From Spirogloea muscicola (lineage: Eukaryota; Streptophyta; Zygnematophyceae; Spirogloeales; Spirogloeaceae), in NCBI GenBank assembly GCA_009602725.1, contig WELB01000258.1:112540-174039 (forward strand): DNA of 61,500 bases, given 5' to 3'. Positions 34,438 through 47,652 of the stretch are shown piece by piece (position 1 is the first letter of the stretch; each line of letters opens with the position of its first letter). Made by a program: the position numbers and the translations under genes. The notes below the pieces were generated by a model that had not been told where the DNA came from, ran no database searches, and worked only from the letters and a program-made list of their open reading frames with translations.

Positions 34438-35681
34438 TTGCCTGTGATCTTGGAAGTGCAGAAATTGCTCGACGATATAGATAGCTTATTTAGTGGCAGG
34501 GACGGCACTGTGGATGAGGGGCAGAACTAAGCGGCGCAGATACGTAAATTGGTCAGATGGATGAAGGCGGGTTAAAGACCACTTTCATAGGCAGTTCCAT
34601 AGATGTACAGTACTGACATGAGGCTTTTGGAAATCTGAATATCTGGATGGAAGTTCGGAAAATTGCGGCTGCTATTACCATGCAGCCAACAAGCGAGGGT
34701 TCAATGACTGAACGGGTTGTGGTCGTCGGTCCCTTTCCGACAAGTAGGTGAATTTGGCTGACACTTTGCCCGTGCGCAGTGGCCATGACGTAGGACAGGC
34801 TTACAGTCTCTTTTGGGAAGCCTGATTCTTGGGAGTTCATTAAGCTTACACAAGAAGAGTGGGATGGTGACAGAGCTGGCTGATCCCAGCTTGTCTTGAG
34901 CCAAATGTTGACGGTGTTGATGACGATACTAAGCGCAATGTGCAATGATGTCAAACAATTTAAGCTTGCAGGCTGCCGAATTGGTCGTGTGTCTGGCACA
35001 AACAGCCCTTCAACGTGGAAAAGATACAGGTCTAGCATGAAGGGAAGACCTGAAATCCAGCATGGTCTGCACGTTGTGGGTTGGAAATCTTTCAGATGCT
35101 TCTCAGCCTCCACGGGTTTGCCTTGCAAGGTATACATGAATAAAAGAATGAGCCAGAGGAGACGGCCCTTTGCTCTTGATACAGGACGCTTGTGGCCTCC
35201 TCTTTCTACAGGAACTATACATACGACATTGTTCATTGTTGGTGATTAAGCTCAAGTCGCTCTTCGTGCTCGAGCACTCCAGAAGTCTCTTCACAGTCAG
35301 AGGACCTGGTCGTCGAATATACTTGGACAGGACAGGCGTAGTGCTTCAATGGACCCTTGCAAAGTGGAAGAGGCTGCTATGTGATGTCGTCACCTGGGGG
35401 CAGCATAGAGGAGCAGCGGTGTTAGTTGATATCACTTTGAAAGAAACCTGTGTGCTCTTTCTGAAAAGAGCCCTTCCATGGAGAACATGTGAGGTGCCTA
35501 AATTCCAAAGTCTGACAGTGCAGTCTAAGCAAGCACTGACAGTGAAATTCTGCAGCACCAAGAGCAACATAATCTGTAGCGTGTTATGGCACGAGTTGCC
35601 TACACAAGGAAAACCCTACAGAGCCCTGTAGCTACGTTGCACCTCAGTGCTGAGGCTGAAAGATGTGAAGCACAAAATTAG
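34438..35681. other. Region between convergent TMCO1 and RAD51B; possible WD40 fragment
   Basis: Mostly 3' UTR-like DNA. On the minus strand around 35570-35430 the frame reads NFTVSACLDCTVRLWNL, which looks like one WD40 strand ending in the typical DxTVRLW pattern. A 227-codon minus-strand frame (34553-35236) follows but shows no clear family. No complete repeat set or plausible splicing could be built, so this may be a gene remnant or chance. Confidence 0.3.
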
Positions 35682-38345
35682 CTACATACCTTCGTTCCGT
35701 ATGGAGGTTAGGCCTCCCACACTAGAGAGGGTTAATCTCTCATCTGTGAGTCGGATGCCTGCAGAGGTGATCAGGTAAGGAAACCCCATCAAAGCTGCCA
35801 TGGGTGACTTGGCTACTTTGAGCAAGCGCCCACCTGCAATAGAAAAAAGCGAGTGGACCGGAAAAACCGATCAGCACAGAAAAAGCATGCTGCTTCATTC
35901 TGGCTTGGACTATTAATAGTGGAAGAGTACTTCATAAATGAGCAGAGTAGCCCTGCTGAGAGGAAATCTCACCTCCCACCCTCTCCAACACCAGCCGTAC
36001 ATTGACACAGTGCGCCCATTTGGTCCCAAGTGCCGCCGTCAGCAGTTCTTGGCCACCTGGAGCAGGCTGGTCTTGATTGCTCTCCTTTTCTGCGATATGA
36101 TGACCTTCTAAAATCAGAGGTACACAGATCCTTCTTTTTGCACAAGCTACTGATGAGTTTCATCAAAGCGAAATGACTGAGCAGCATCATGAGAGTGAAG
36201 TGACATCTTCATATCAACTGTCTCAGGAATGGTAGATGGTGCGTGTTTGCTCCTTACCAAATGAGAAGTTTGGATCTCTACTGGAGCTTCTCATCTGGGC
36301 GACCACCTGATTAGTTACAACCACAGGGATGCGGAACTGCTCTGCCAAGAACCTGCAGCAACTTCCCTTGCTTTCAGCAAGACCATAAGCCTGCTCACAA
36401 CCTGTCACGGAAATGCTATGCGAGAAAGTGTGCGTGACGTGAATTTTACTTACTTGAGGAGAGCTGCTTGCTGGCCAAGTAGCTCCTGCCGTTGATTGAT
36501 TTGGTCCTTGCCGGAATGACTGTCATGGTACGACAGAGTTAGGCACGGCTTTCAGACGTGGAATCCCTTGTCCTGTCACAGTCCTTGAGGAGCTGCTGTA
36601 TGCCAAGCACTTGAGAGAATGTCAGCAATTCTTGAGTTCACATTATGCAACCGAAGGCACTGCTATCTCCTTCAACAGGCTCCATACTTGCCTTTGGCCT
36701 TTGGCTGCCATAGTGTGACATTCATGAACCTTCTCACGACTTTGAGATTGTCAAAAGGCAGGATCTATGTCAGAAGAACACAACACTTTGAGCATGCACC
36801 TGTGCATCAGAGATGCGATTCCGTCCAATATGAGCAGACGCACACGGTACTCAATGATTGCCTCCTCAAGCCCCTTCAACCTGCAATGACGAACTAGTTG
36901 TTCAATCTTACTGAATTTTGGCAATTGTGAATGTTGCCAAGGACGTCACGGCGTCTATAGGATGATGTCGCGGATCGTCGCTCTGCAAGGAAAACACCTG
37001 GCAAAGTGTGCAAATGCAGGATGAAGCTGATGTAAGATCTCTCACCTGCTTACAAGCTCCATTGCAGAGTCTGGGCTTATCACAAGCACCTGCATGGTCA
37101 ACTGCTCCGTAGAAATGTATGCAGTCAGACATTGACACAACTGCCATCTGCTAAGCTGCAAGCAAGAGTTGCTCTCCCGAAGCAGGGGCATTGGGAGGAA
37201 TGCCAATCCAGCTGCATACATGCTTAATTGACTGGCTGTCCTTGAAGTGCCCTGGAAACCTGGTTTGTGCGATTTCCACGAGTCTGCATTCGTCCACCTC
37301 AGAGAAGCATCAGAAGCTGATAGCACTTACATCTAAGCTATGTTAAGATGAAAAGTCTTTACTTCAGATTTCGTATGTTGACTATTGTACTTGTAACAAT
37401 TGTATCCTAGAAAGGAGAAGCCCTACCTTAAGCTTATTGACATTTACCTTTGAGAGCTGAACTTCTTCTCTGTATCAATGTAGAAGACTGAGCCCGAAAG
37501 GCCACCCAATGCCTTGGGCAGCGTCGCAAAGATCGCGAGCATCAGGCAGAACTGAGGCACGCAGAGATGGGACAGGCCAGGACAAACCATAATCTAGTCA
37601 AGCATCTCATGGTCAAATAGGTGAGTGGAGGTTAAGCTCAAGCAAACTAGGCAAGCTGTTTCTTGACCTGTTCGAAGATTCCAAAAGCATATATGAGGTA
37701 AATTGCTCTTATACGTAGCTCTAAACAAATGTCTCAACATACTGCAGATACTTCTCCTGTGCCAGTCTGCCAGCAGACCTGAGTTTTGCCGACTCCAGCA
37801 GGCCCGACGAGTTCGGTGACAGCGCCAAGCGGAATGCCGCCGCCTAGTGCTAAATCCAGTTCTTCTAGACTGCTCTTCAAGGGTGCAGCTTGCTCTCTAG
37901 CTGCTTGGGAGTTCATCAGGTCCAGCACCTGACAGTATGATACCTCAAATCAAGAGTTATTGGTCAGAGCTGTGAATGCTGGACAGTGCTAGTTGAATTG
38001 CAGTGAGTGTGAAGGCACACAAGTCAAATTCAGGGGAGGCTTGACAACTGGAGCTTACAGTGCGGCAAGGGGGGCAGACGCTCCTGCTCACATCGCCGAT
38101 GGCCCGGTCCAGCGCCTCGGGCACGACATCTAAAAGCTCCATGAGGTCAAGCTCTGTCTTGCTGAGCACATCCTGCACAGCCAAACCATCCGAACTGGTG
38201 CTATTATTTGGACTCGCTTGTTGACGGTCCTCGCTGGCTGCACAGCGAGGAAGTTGTGGACCTTGGCGGTCAACAGGCTCCTGGCCGCCATCCTGCTGGC
38301 CATGGCCGGATCCAAGCCCATGCGTGACACTTTGCGCGACCCCAT
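35682..38345 (-). CDS. RAD51B: RAD51B, RAD51 recombinase paralogue
   Basis: RAD51B is part of the BCDX2 complex that helps RAD51 load on single-stranded DNA in homologous recombination. Eleven exons join in phase: 38244-38345, 38059-38172, 37779-37928, 37448-37551, 37220-37283, 37046-37089, 36800-36880, 36454-36519, 36258-36352, 35973-36089 and 35682-35833. They give 362 residues (human about 350). The N-terminus MGSRKVSRMGLDPAMASRM matches RAD51B rather than RAD51 or XRCC3. Further motifs are LGGGIPLGAVTELVGPAGVG with KTQ (Walker A), GSVFYIDTEKKFSSQR, LVEIAQTRFPGHF, RLLILDGIASLMH (Walker B), FLAEQFRIPVVVTNQVVAQM, TAALGTKWAHCVNVRLVLER and KSPMAALMGFPY. Intron 1 is 71 bp and bounded by a 9-bp direct repeat. 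A long GA microsatellite lies about 280 bp upstream. Confidence 0.95.
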
Positions 38346-40009
<1,664 letters not shown>

Positions 40010-43000
40010 CGCCGCCCGCCGCCTCGGCGGCAGCCCCCTCGCTCCAGGGCTTCGGCAGCGATGCCGCCAGGATCGCGGCCCCCGCCCGCGCAGCATTGCG
40101 CAGCAACGAGGGCGCGCACTCGTTCCTCTCCTCCCCTGCATTTTCCCCCCTGCCCCTCAGCAGCAACCCCCGGCAGCAGGGGCGGAGGGCGAGCCGGAGG
40201 GCTGCCGTCACCACCCGCAGCATGGCCAAGGAGCTCCACTTCAACAAGGATGGCGCGGCCATGAAGAAGCTCCAGGTTTGCGTGACAGGACGGGAGCCCC
40301 AACGTACTGCACGATATTAAGCTAATCTAGCACAGCACCTGGTGGGATCTGAGCAGCAACTCTGCCTGCATGACTTAGCATTCAGGATCTAAAACCCTGC
40401 AGATTCCGCAATTCTGTGGGGCGCTGACGTGCGAGGGCCTGCGTGGGTATGCAGGCCGGCGTGGACAAGCTGGCCGACCTGGTGGGTGTGACGCTTGGCC
40501 CCAAGGGCCGGAACGTTGTGCTGGAGAGCAAGTATGGGTCGCCCAAGATTGTCAACGACGGCGTGACAGTTGCCAAGGAGGTGTGCTGCCAAATACACCT
40601 GCATGTTAGCAGCTTATCTTTTCCATACTCGAGTATAGTTATGTTGTGGGTATCTCACTCTTGAGATCGCTTAAGCCCGAGCGTCAAGCTACATCGGTCA
40701 AGACATGTGGCCCAGCCTCTTGCTTTATTCAGGTAGTAGTGGTTTGAGGCACTGGCAGCTCAAGCTCCTCGCAAGTATGAAGTGGCCACGTCATTTTTCC
40801 ATGGTACGTGCCTTCAAGCAGGTTGAGCTTGAGGATCCTGTGGAGAACATTGGAGCTAAGCTTGTTCGCCAGGCAGCGGCCAAGACAAACGACCTGGCCG
40901 GGGACGGGACCACCACCTCCGTGGTTCTTGCTCAGGGCCTCATCAGGGAGGGCATGAAGGTGCGCACCTTGATACATTCTCAGTTGCAGATTAAGTGTCT
41001 AGCGTTACCTCCATAGTAAGACTTCAAATTCCATGTTCATCAATCTCAATGCACCCTAACTGCACTTGCCCTTTTCCAGGAGTCGAAGATCTAGTAGTCT
41101 TCAGTCTCACCAGGCGTCACCTAAGCTTCATTGGGCCAATCTGGCTACAGGTGGTCGCGGCTGGCGCAAACCCCATCCAGATCACACGCGGCATTGAGAA
41201 GACTGTCGCGGCGCTGGTGAAGGAGCTCAAGAACATGTCAAAGGAGGTCAGAGCGGGCCTGCCCTTCCACTGACACTCCTTGAGAGTGTGACGTCTAGTG
41301 TGTTCTTGCAAGCCTGGCCCTTTGTCACGCCATCTTCGATTTCAGGTTTTTCACGCAGGGTTATGTTGTTCCTCAGATAGAGTTCATGTCAATGTTGTTG
41401 GAGGCTGGTATAGTAGGTGAACTGCTTGAGCTAGTATCAAGGATCTTATGCTTCCTCCTGCTGACCAGATGCAACTTCTGGCTGTTTGGCTCAACTCTGT
41501 TGCTGTGACCTTGCGTTTTGTGGGCACAGGTTGAGGATAGCGAGCTCGCAGACGTTGCCGCCGTGAGCGCTGGCAATAATTATGAGGTTGGGGAGATGAT
41601 TGCTGAGGCAATGAGCAAAGTGGGCCGCAAGGGTGTCGTCACCCTGGAGGAGGGCAAGAGCGCTGAGAACCATCTCTATGTTGTGGAAGGCATGCAGGTG
41701 GGCGTGCTCCACCTGTGTTTTGCAGTGGAGCTATTGATCTTGGGCTGCTTCGTCTCTTCATTTGAAGCACTTGAGCTGCCAGCTTTTCACATTGTTGAGG
41801 TCTTTCTGCGTTTATTGACCAGATTTGGCGATGTAGGCTTAACAGTGCTGCAGGACCGTCATAGTATGTGACTCATATGAAACATGCCTGACTTCCACTT
41901 ATTGATGTTGTGGCAGTTTGACAGGGGCTACATTTCCCCCTACTTTGTGACAGACCCTGAGAAGATGTCTGTTGAGTACGACAACTGCAAGGTGAGTTGG
42001 ATTGCCACCCACAGATCACTGCCTTCCCACTTTCATACTGATCTCCTTCTTTGGCAAAAGCTTTTGCAAGGTGCAGTGACCTCAGTGCATGTCCTCTTGT
42101 GAGGTTGCAATCACCTCTATGCTCTTCTTGTAAGTATGTCAGACCAGCATGGCGCACAGTCTCGCTCTGACTTCGTCATTGCGCTGGGCAGTTGCTGCTG
42201 GTTGACAAAAAGATCACAACAGCCCGTGACATGGTTGGCATCCTAGAGGACGCGATACGCGGCGGCTACCCCCTGCTTGTCATTGCGGAAGACATTGAGC
42301 AGGAGGCACTAGCCACGCTCGTTGTGAACAAGCTGAGGGGCAACCTTAAGGTGGCTGCCCTCAAGGCGCCTGGCTTTGGCGAGCGCAAGAGCCAGTATCT
42401 CGACGACATTGCAATCCTGACAGGAGGTACAGGAATTGAAGATATGTTCATGGTTTGAAACAAGTTCTATTTTGGCCTAGTGACAGGTAGTGACTTAGAA
42501 TATGGATGATGCAACTTCCGCAGCATGTATATGACAATTGCTTGGCCTTGGGTCCGTACAGGGACGGTCATCAGAGACGAGATTGGCCTCTCTCTTGACA
42601 AGGTTGGGCGCGAGGTCCTCGGCACAGCCGCCAAAGTGGAGCTTACGAAGGACGCCACGACGATTGTGAGCGACGGCAGCACGCAGGAGGCTGTGACACA
42701 GAGGGTGAATCAGATACGCAACTTGATGGAGGTGTGCTCCATCTCCTCAGTCTCCGTATCACGCGCTTGTGACTTTTTGGATGTGGGCCTTGACAAGGAT
42801 TTCCACATTTTTTGTCATGATTAGGGGTTGGGAAAATCCATTGTAGTAGGGTGCTGTGTCTTTTCCTCTAGATATTGCTGAGCATGGTTAAGAGGAAACG
42901 GCCTTCAATGCTCTTGCTCACAGGCTGCCGAGCAAGAGTACGAGAAGGAGAAGCTATCCGAAAGGATTGCCAAGCTGTCCGGAGGGGTTGCTATCATTCA

Positions 43001-44484
43001 GGTTCGTGTTATACATACAGCTTTCACTGGGTGTCACTTTGCCTCTGAATATATATGAAGGTCCGTGAGGCCCTTGCAGATGTGCTGACACCACCTTGTC
43101 CATCGTCCAGGTTGGAGCACAGACGGAGACCGAACTTAAGGAGAAGAAGCTGCGTGTAGAGGACGCCTTGAATGCAACCAAGGTAACTTTTGGTCTCAGT
43201 CAGGGTGCTAGTGAGTGGTCAAAATCAATCTAGATATACAGCAAATCAACAGCTGTATGTACATTGCAGAGCATCACGCCGGCCTCTATATTGTCTGATG
43301 CGGCACACTGATGCGTTGAAGAAGACCTGGCCTGCAGGCAGCAGTGGAGGAGGGTATTGTTGTTGGTGGCGGTTGCACGCTCTTGCGCCTCTCTACCAAA
43401 GTCGAAGCTATCAAGGGGACCCTTGAGAACGACGAGCAAAGGGTGTGTAGACCCCCGTACCTACTGGCAAATATGTCAGCACAATTGGTCAATCAGGGGT
43501 TTTTAATTTGCTCTTCATACCTTCTCAAGGCAGTAGGCCACATAGTCATTGCCGCTGCAATCGTTTAATAGTCAATAGATTGACAATGATAGTTATTTCC
43601 TCTCAAGTCAGCTATGCTCCTCATTCTTAACCGTGCCATGGGATTACAGGTTGGAGCTGACATTGTGAAAAGGGCACTGAGCTACCCTCTAAGACTCATC
43701 GCAAAGAACGCTGGAGTGAATGGCAGTGTGGTTGTTGAGAAGGTGAGGTGCTCTTCCAGATGACAAGCACAGTCTGTACAAGCTGTAAGCTTCACAAGGC
43801 ATAGGTACTAGCATCTGCTTGTAGCCTGGCGAGTGACAGGTTCATGCATTGCAGGTGGGTTCTAATCCTGACTTCAACCACGGGTACAATGCTGCAACTG
43901 GCGTGTATGAGGATCTCATGGCTGCCGGAATCATTGACCCAGCAAAGGTGTGGGGCACAGCACCACAATCATGTAGACGTGCATACCTTTCTGACAATCT
44001 TGGTTCTAAGTGACTGAAACACAGAGATACACTCTACGGAGGTTGCAGTATGGACCTCAATATATGGTCTTGCTTGTCTATCAATATCTTTGACAGTCAA
44101 GTATCATTTGGTGGTAAAAACCACTGCTGAGCAGCTGGTTACAAGGCAGGGCTTTGACATCTCTTCTTCGTCGATGCTGACCGCTGACAGGTTGTGAGGT
44201 GTTGTTTGGAGCACGCTGCATCCGTGGCCAAGACCTTCCTCACATCTGATGTCGTTGTTGTTGACATCAAGGAGCCAGAAGCTGCCCCAGCTGGCAACAA
44301 CATGGATGCTAGTGGTAAGACACAATTTCCTTTTCCCACCCAGCCGCTTCTCTTGATTGTTAAAGGTGGGCATCTCCTGTTGTCCTTTGGTGTTACTAAA
44401 GAACTTAGCCAAGTATACTTTGAGGACCTGTTGTACGACTGTACTGACTCCTCGGGCTTGCGTCTTACAGGTTACGGATACTAG
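40010..44484 (+). CDS. CPN60B: Plastid chaperonin 60 beta (first exon not found)
   Basis: This is the GroEL-type Rubisco-binding chaperonin of the plastid stroma, forming a double ring with Cpn60 alpha and folding imported proteins including the Rubisco large subunit. Fifteen exons join in phase: 40010-40275, 40455-40580, 40822-40959, 41151-41246, 41530-41697, 41917-41991, 42192-42426, 42562-42731, 42924-43001, 43111-43182, 43338-43442, 43650-43742, 43855-43947, 44191-44314 and 44471-44484. They give at least 616 residues. An Ala/Ser/Arg-rich transit-like region precedes [17 protein letters not shown]. Then come [36 protein letters not shown] (ATP-binding), [37 protein letters not shown] and [15 protein letters not shown]. 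The end GYGY is typical of the beta type. The initiator exon upstream of 40010 is missing from my model. Confidence 0.95.
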
Positions 44485-45060
44485 AAGCTCGTCTCCTCTG
44501 CCATAGGTATTGGTTGGCATCAGTGGCACTTGCTGATGTCAATTGGACTCTTAGACAATTATGTATAACTGCCTGTAGGTGACAAGTTTTGTCCAACAAT
44601 TGAGGTACATTATATTAGCCGGTCTCACTTTGCTGGCTGGTGATCTGGCACTTCGAGAAACAAAGAGCATCTCAGTGTGGCCACATCTGCTTCACTTTCA
44701 GCAGAAAAAATTGCTAATTTACTGTTAGCCAGAAGCGGTATAGGCAAATTTGTGCAGCCTTTCGATGTTCACTCGGTCCTATGTGAGTGGGGCAGCGTGC
44801 TTTAAGCTGTCTTCAGGGAGAAAGGTGGCGGTGTGGGTCGACAGCGAGGTCCTTCCCATGATGCCACCAAGCGCTCACTGTCTAATACTTGACAGAATCA
44901 ATCTAGTAAGATCAGAACTGTTGCACTGACTTGCCACTTGTCAGTCCCAAGAGATGGCGCGTAAGGAGTGTCAGCGGGTCTGTACAAACGGCAGGCTAGA
45001 GCTATCTTTGAGGCTTTCAGCTGCAGAAGTTGAAAGACCATATGCCCGCAGTGAACTCGA
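44485..45060. other. Convergent 3' spacer after Cpn60 beta
   Basis: Presumed 3' UTRs of Cpn60 beta (+) and the small membrane protein (-). I see no other feature. Confidence 0.5.
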
Positions 45061-46027
45061 TCAGGAAGAAGGCGTGCGCGACTTGAACAGTGGAAACTGC
45101 TGAGCAGCCAGGAGCCCAAGGCCCACAGCATTGGCAGCAAACACAAAAACCGTGAAATATCCAAAGCCTGTGACCTGATGGGAGCAGCCAGGCAGTATGC
45201 TACGTTTAGTTCTTGAGCCGTCAGCCCTGCCGCTAATGAGACAATCGTATGTGCTTCCAAGTTGCGCATCAAATATGTGCATCTTAGGCTCGCACCACTG
45301 TCATGGCGAGGTAGTTGAGGTCGTCCCTCAGGTACGCGGGCGCCTTGTTGAAGGGCGGGTGGTCGTCTATGAAGCTGCGGGCTATCGTTGTGCCGTTGAA
45401 GAGAGCCGCTGCGCAGCTGGCTGCGATGGCGGAGCCTGCAATTGCCTGGGCAAGGCGTGCAGATGGGGCCAAGAGGTCAATTGACACTCAGCCATAGTGA
45501 GCTTAAGCAACTGGCAGCTGGGTCTAGCTTGCACGTCTTAGCTTTCAGGCTACCATTGGGCTGCAGAAGGGGCCAAGAGGTGAATTGACACTCGGCTATT
45601 AATCCGGCAACTGGCAGCTGGGTTTAGCTTGCAGGTCTTAGCTTTCAAGCTGATTGGGCTGTGCGGGCTGATACATGTGAATTGATGAGATGTAGAGCTC
45701 ATTTCACTTGAGGATGCCGGAGTAGGACAGGGAGGGCGTCCAAGAGCAGCGGCTGATTGACATCTAGCGAGGCCAGAGCGCGGCTGGCCCGAGTGGGCTG
45801 TCCGGCAGCGCACCTGGAGGGCGGAGGCGGGCTTGTGGCGGCGCCAGGAGCGGCGGCGGCCGCCGCCCTTGCCCGGCAGGACGAGCGGCGGCAGCGGCGG
45901 GACGAGCGGCGCAGCGGCGGCCTCCAGCGCGTCGCGCATGAACCCGGGCTTCACCGGCTCCAGCGGCCCCTCCCGCGCCGGCCCCTCGAAGTCCTCCCGC
46001 GAGTAGCACCGCGCCGGCGCCGCCCCG
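45061..46027 (-). CDS. Small two-pass membrane protein, DUF3082-like, 5' end in gap
   Basis: Three exons join in frame: 45814-46027 (partial, entering the N gap), 45296-45445 and 45061-45174. The first encodes a Pro/Arg-rich presequence part with CYSREDFEGP and EPVKPGFMRDALEAA. The second encodes membrane segment 1 (AIAGSAIAASCAAALFNGTT), then ARSFIDDHPPFNKAPAYLRD and DLNYLAMTV. The third gives membrane segment 2 (YFTVFVFAANAVGLGLLAAQ) and the end FKSRTPSS. The layout of two helices with a conserved linker resembles the DUF3082 family of cyanobacteria and plastids, which would fit a thylakoid or envelope protein. The family assignment is from memory of the pattern and only moderately sure; function is unknown. 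Confidence 0.6.
45465..45662. repeat. Diverged 104-bp tandem duplication in an intron
   Basis: Two copies begin at 45465 and 45569 with GGGGCCAAGAGGT, and both continue with AATTGACACTC, CAACTGGCAGCTGGGT, TAGCTTGCA and GTCTTAGCTTTCA. Copy 2 has small indels. The array lies in the intron upstream of the exon at 45296-45445. Confidence 0.85.
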
Positions 46028-46461
46028 NNNNNNNNNNNNNNNNNNNNNNNNNNNNNNNNNNNNNNNNNNNNNNNNNNNNNNNNNNNNNNNNNNNNNNNNN
46101 NNNNNNNNNNNNNNNNNNNNNNNNNNNNNNNNNNNNNNNNNNNNNNNNNNNNNNNNNNNNNNNNNNNNNNNNNNNNNNNNNNNNNNNNNNNNNNNNNNNN
46201 NNNNNNNNNNNNNNNNNNNNNNNNNNNNNNNNNNNNNNNNNNNNNNNNNNNNNNNNNNNNNNNNNNNNNNNNNNNNNNNNNNNNNNNNNNNNNNNNNNNN
46301 NNNNNNNNNNNNNNNNNNNNNNNNNNNNNNNNNNNNNNNNNNNNNNNNNNNNNNNNNNNNNNNNNNNNNNNNNNNNNNNNNNNNNNNNNNNNNNNNNNNN
46401 NNNNNNNNNNNNNNNNNNNNNNNNNNNNNNNNNNNNNNNNNNNNNNNNNNNNNNNNNNNNN
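46028..46461. other. 434-base N gap in a divergent spacer
   Basis: Unsequenced bases between the minus-strand membrane protein gene and the plus-strand ankyrin gene; the flanks are GCC/CGG-rich. Confidence 0.95.
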
Positions 46462-46592
46462 GCCGCCGCCGGCGGTGGCGCCGCAGCCAGGACCGCGCGG
46501 CTCCGCGGCGCCTACGTGCTCCGATCTTAGGCTACGCCGCGAGCGTCGCCGACGCGGGCTCCACGCCGATCGCCGCGCCTGCGCCGCCGGCC

Positions 46593-47652
46593 ATGGACTC
46601 AGACGCCATCGTCGCCAGGCGGCCGATCCGGACCCTCGGCGCCGCCGCCGACGGCAGCGGCCTGCGGCGCTGTCGCTCGTGGCCGCGCCAGCAGCCGCCG
46701 CCGCCGCCGGCGGCGGCTCTGGCCGCGGACGACCGCGGCTGGACGGCGCTCCACGTCGCTTCCCGCATGGGGGACCTGCAGGAGGTGCCTCCTCCACTCC
46801 TCCCTTTAGGCACCAATTAGCGACCATTATGTGTTGACCCGTGGTTAATATGCCCGTCAATTTGCAGGTAAGTAATGTACGTCATTGAACGTGCTTGCCG
46901 TCGTAATTGGCCATTTTGGCCTCAACCTTTTCCGTACACGAGAGTTCCTTTTGCACCATGCAACGCTGCGATGAAGGCTTCGCAACTGGCGGGACCGTTC
47001 CTTGTTTTGTACTTGGGCTGGTCGCCACTTGCGACTTACTGGCAACCCAATTGCGGTCCAGTGTCATCTGAAATGCTGATAGAAATCGGAAGGACTTAAT
47101 TAGTGTACCTGCTGGATGAATATGGAGCGCCTGGCCTTTGTCCGTGGCAGGTGCGGAAGCTTCTGGACTCGGGCGCGCACGTGGACGAGCCGGTGGTGGG
47201 CCACAAGTCGCCGGGCGCCACGCCGCTGCACATGGCGGCGGCCGGCGGCCACGTCCGCGTCATGGACGAGCTCCGCTCGCGCGGCGCCAACATCGAGGCT
47301 CGCACAAAGAGCGGCGGCTGTGGATGTGAGTTTCCAAGCACAGAGGATTGTTGGGCATGTATATGCAATTAATTGCATGTAATTGCAAGGACTTATATTT
47401 GTGGCGCATTCTGAATCATATGCAGGGACGCCCCTGCACCTTGCGGCCAAGGAGCGGAGTCGGCGTGCAATGCGATACCTACTGGATAATGGCGCTTACC
47501 TCCCGCCTGACATCACAGATACGCGCTTCAACCCGCCGCTTCACTATTGCCCAGGCCTCGACTGGGCCTATGCCTATCAGCAGACAGCTGTGCGGGCAGC
47601 CTGCAATGGTGGCCCGGAAGATCAACAGCTGATCTTCTCCACACAAGGTTAA
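46593..47652 (+). CDS. PIA2-like ankyrin-repeat protein
   Basis: The product resembles the land-plant phytochrome-interacting ankyrin-repeat proteins (PIA1/PIA2), small proteins implicated in phytochrome signalling. Exons 46593-46784, 47151-47325 and 47426-47652 join in frame to 197 residues. After an Arg/Pro/Ala-rich head there are three ankyrin units: DDRGWTALHVASRMGDLQE, VRKLLDSGAHVDEPVVGHKS then PGATPLHMAAAGGHVRVMDE, and RGANIEARTKSGGCGWTPLH then LAAKERSRRAMRYLLDNGAY. The closing signature LPPDITDTRFNPPLHYCPGL with DWAYAY is shared with plant PIA2. The tryptophan of GCGW is split across the second intron. A partner phytochrome is inferred from the plant family only; many green algae lack phytochrome, so the role here may differ. 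Confidence 0.88.

Noticed and set aside
35170-35631. 153-codon plus-strand frame
   Set aside because: No recognisable family or start context, and it overlaps the minus-strand WD40-like stretch; probably a chance frame.
45550-46860. 436-codon minus-strand frame across the second N gap
   Set aside because: Only the part in 45814-46027 fits the spliced membrane protein; the rest is gap and opposite-strand ankyrin exon.
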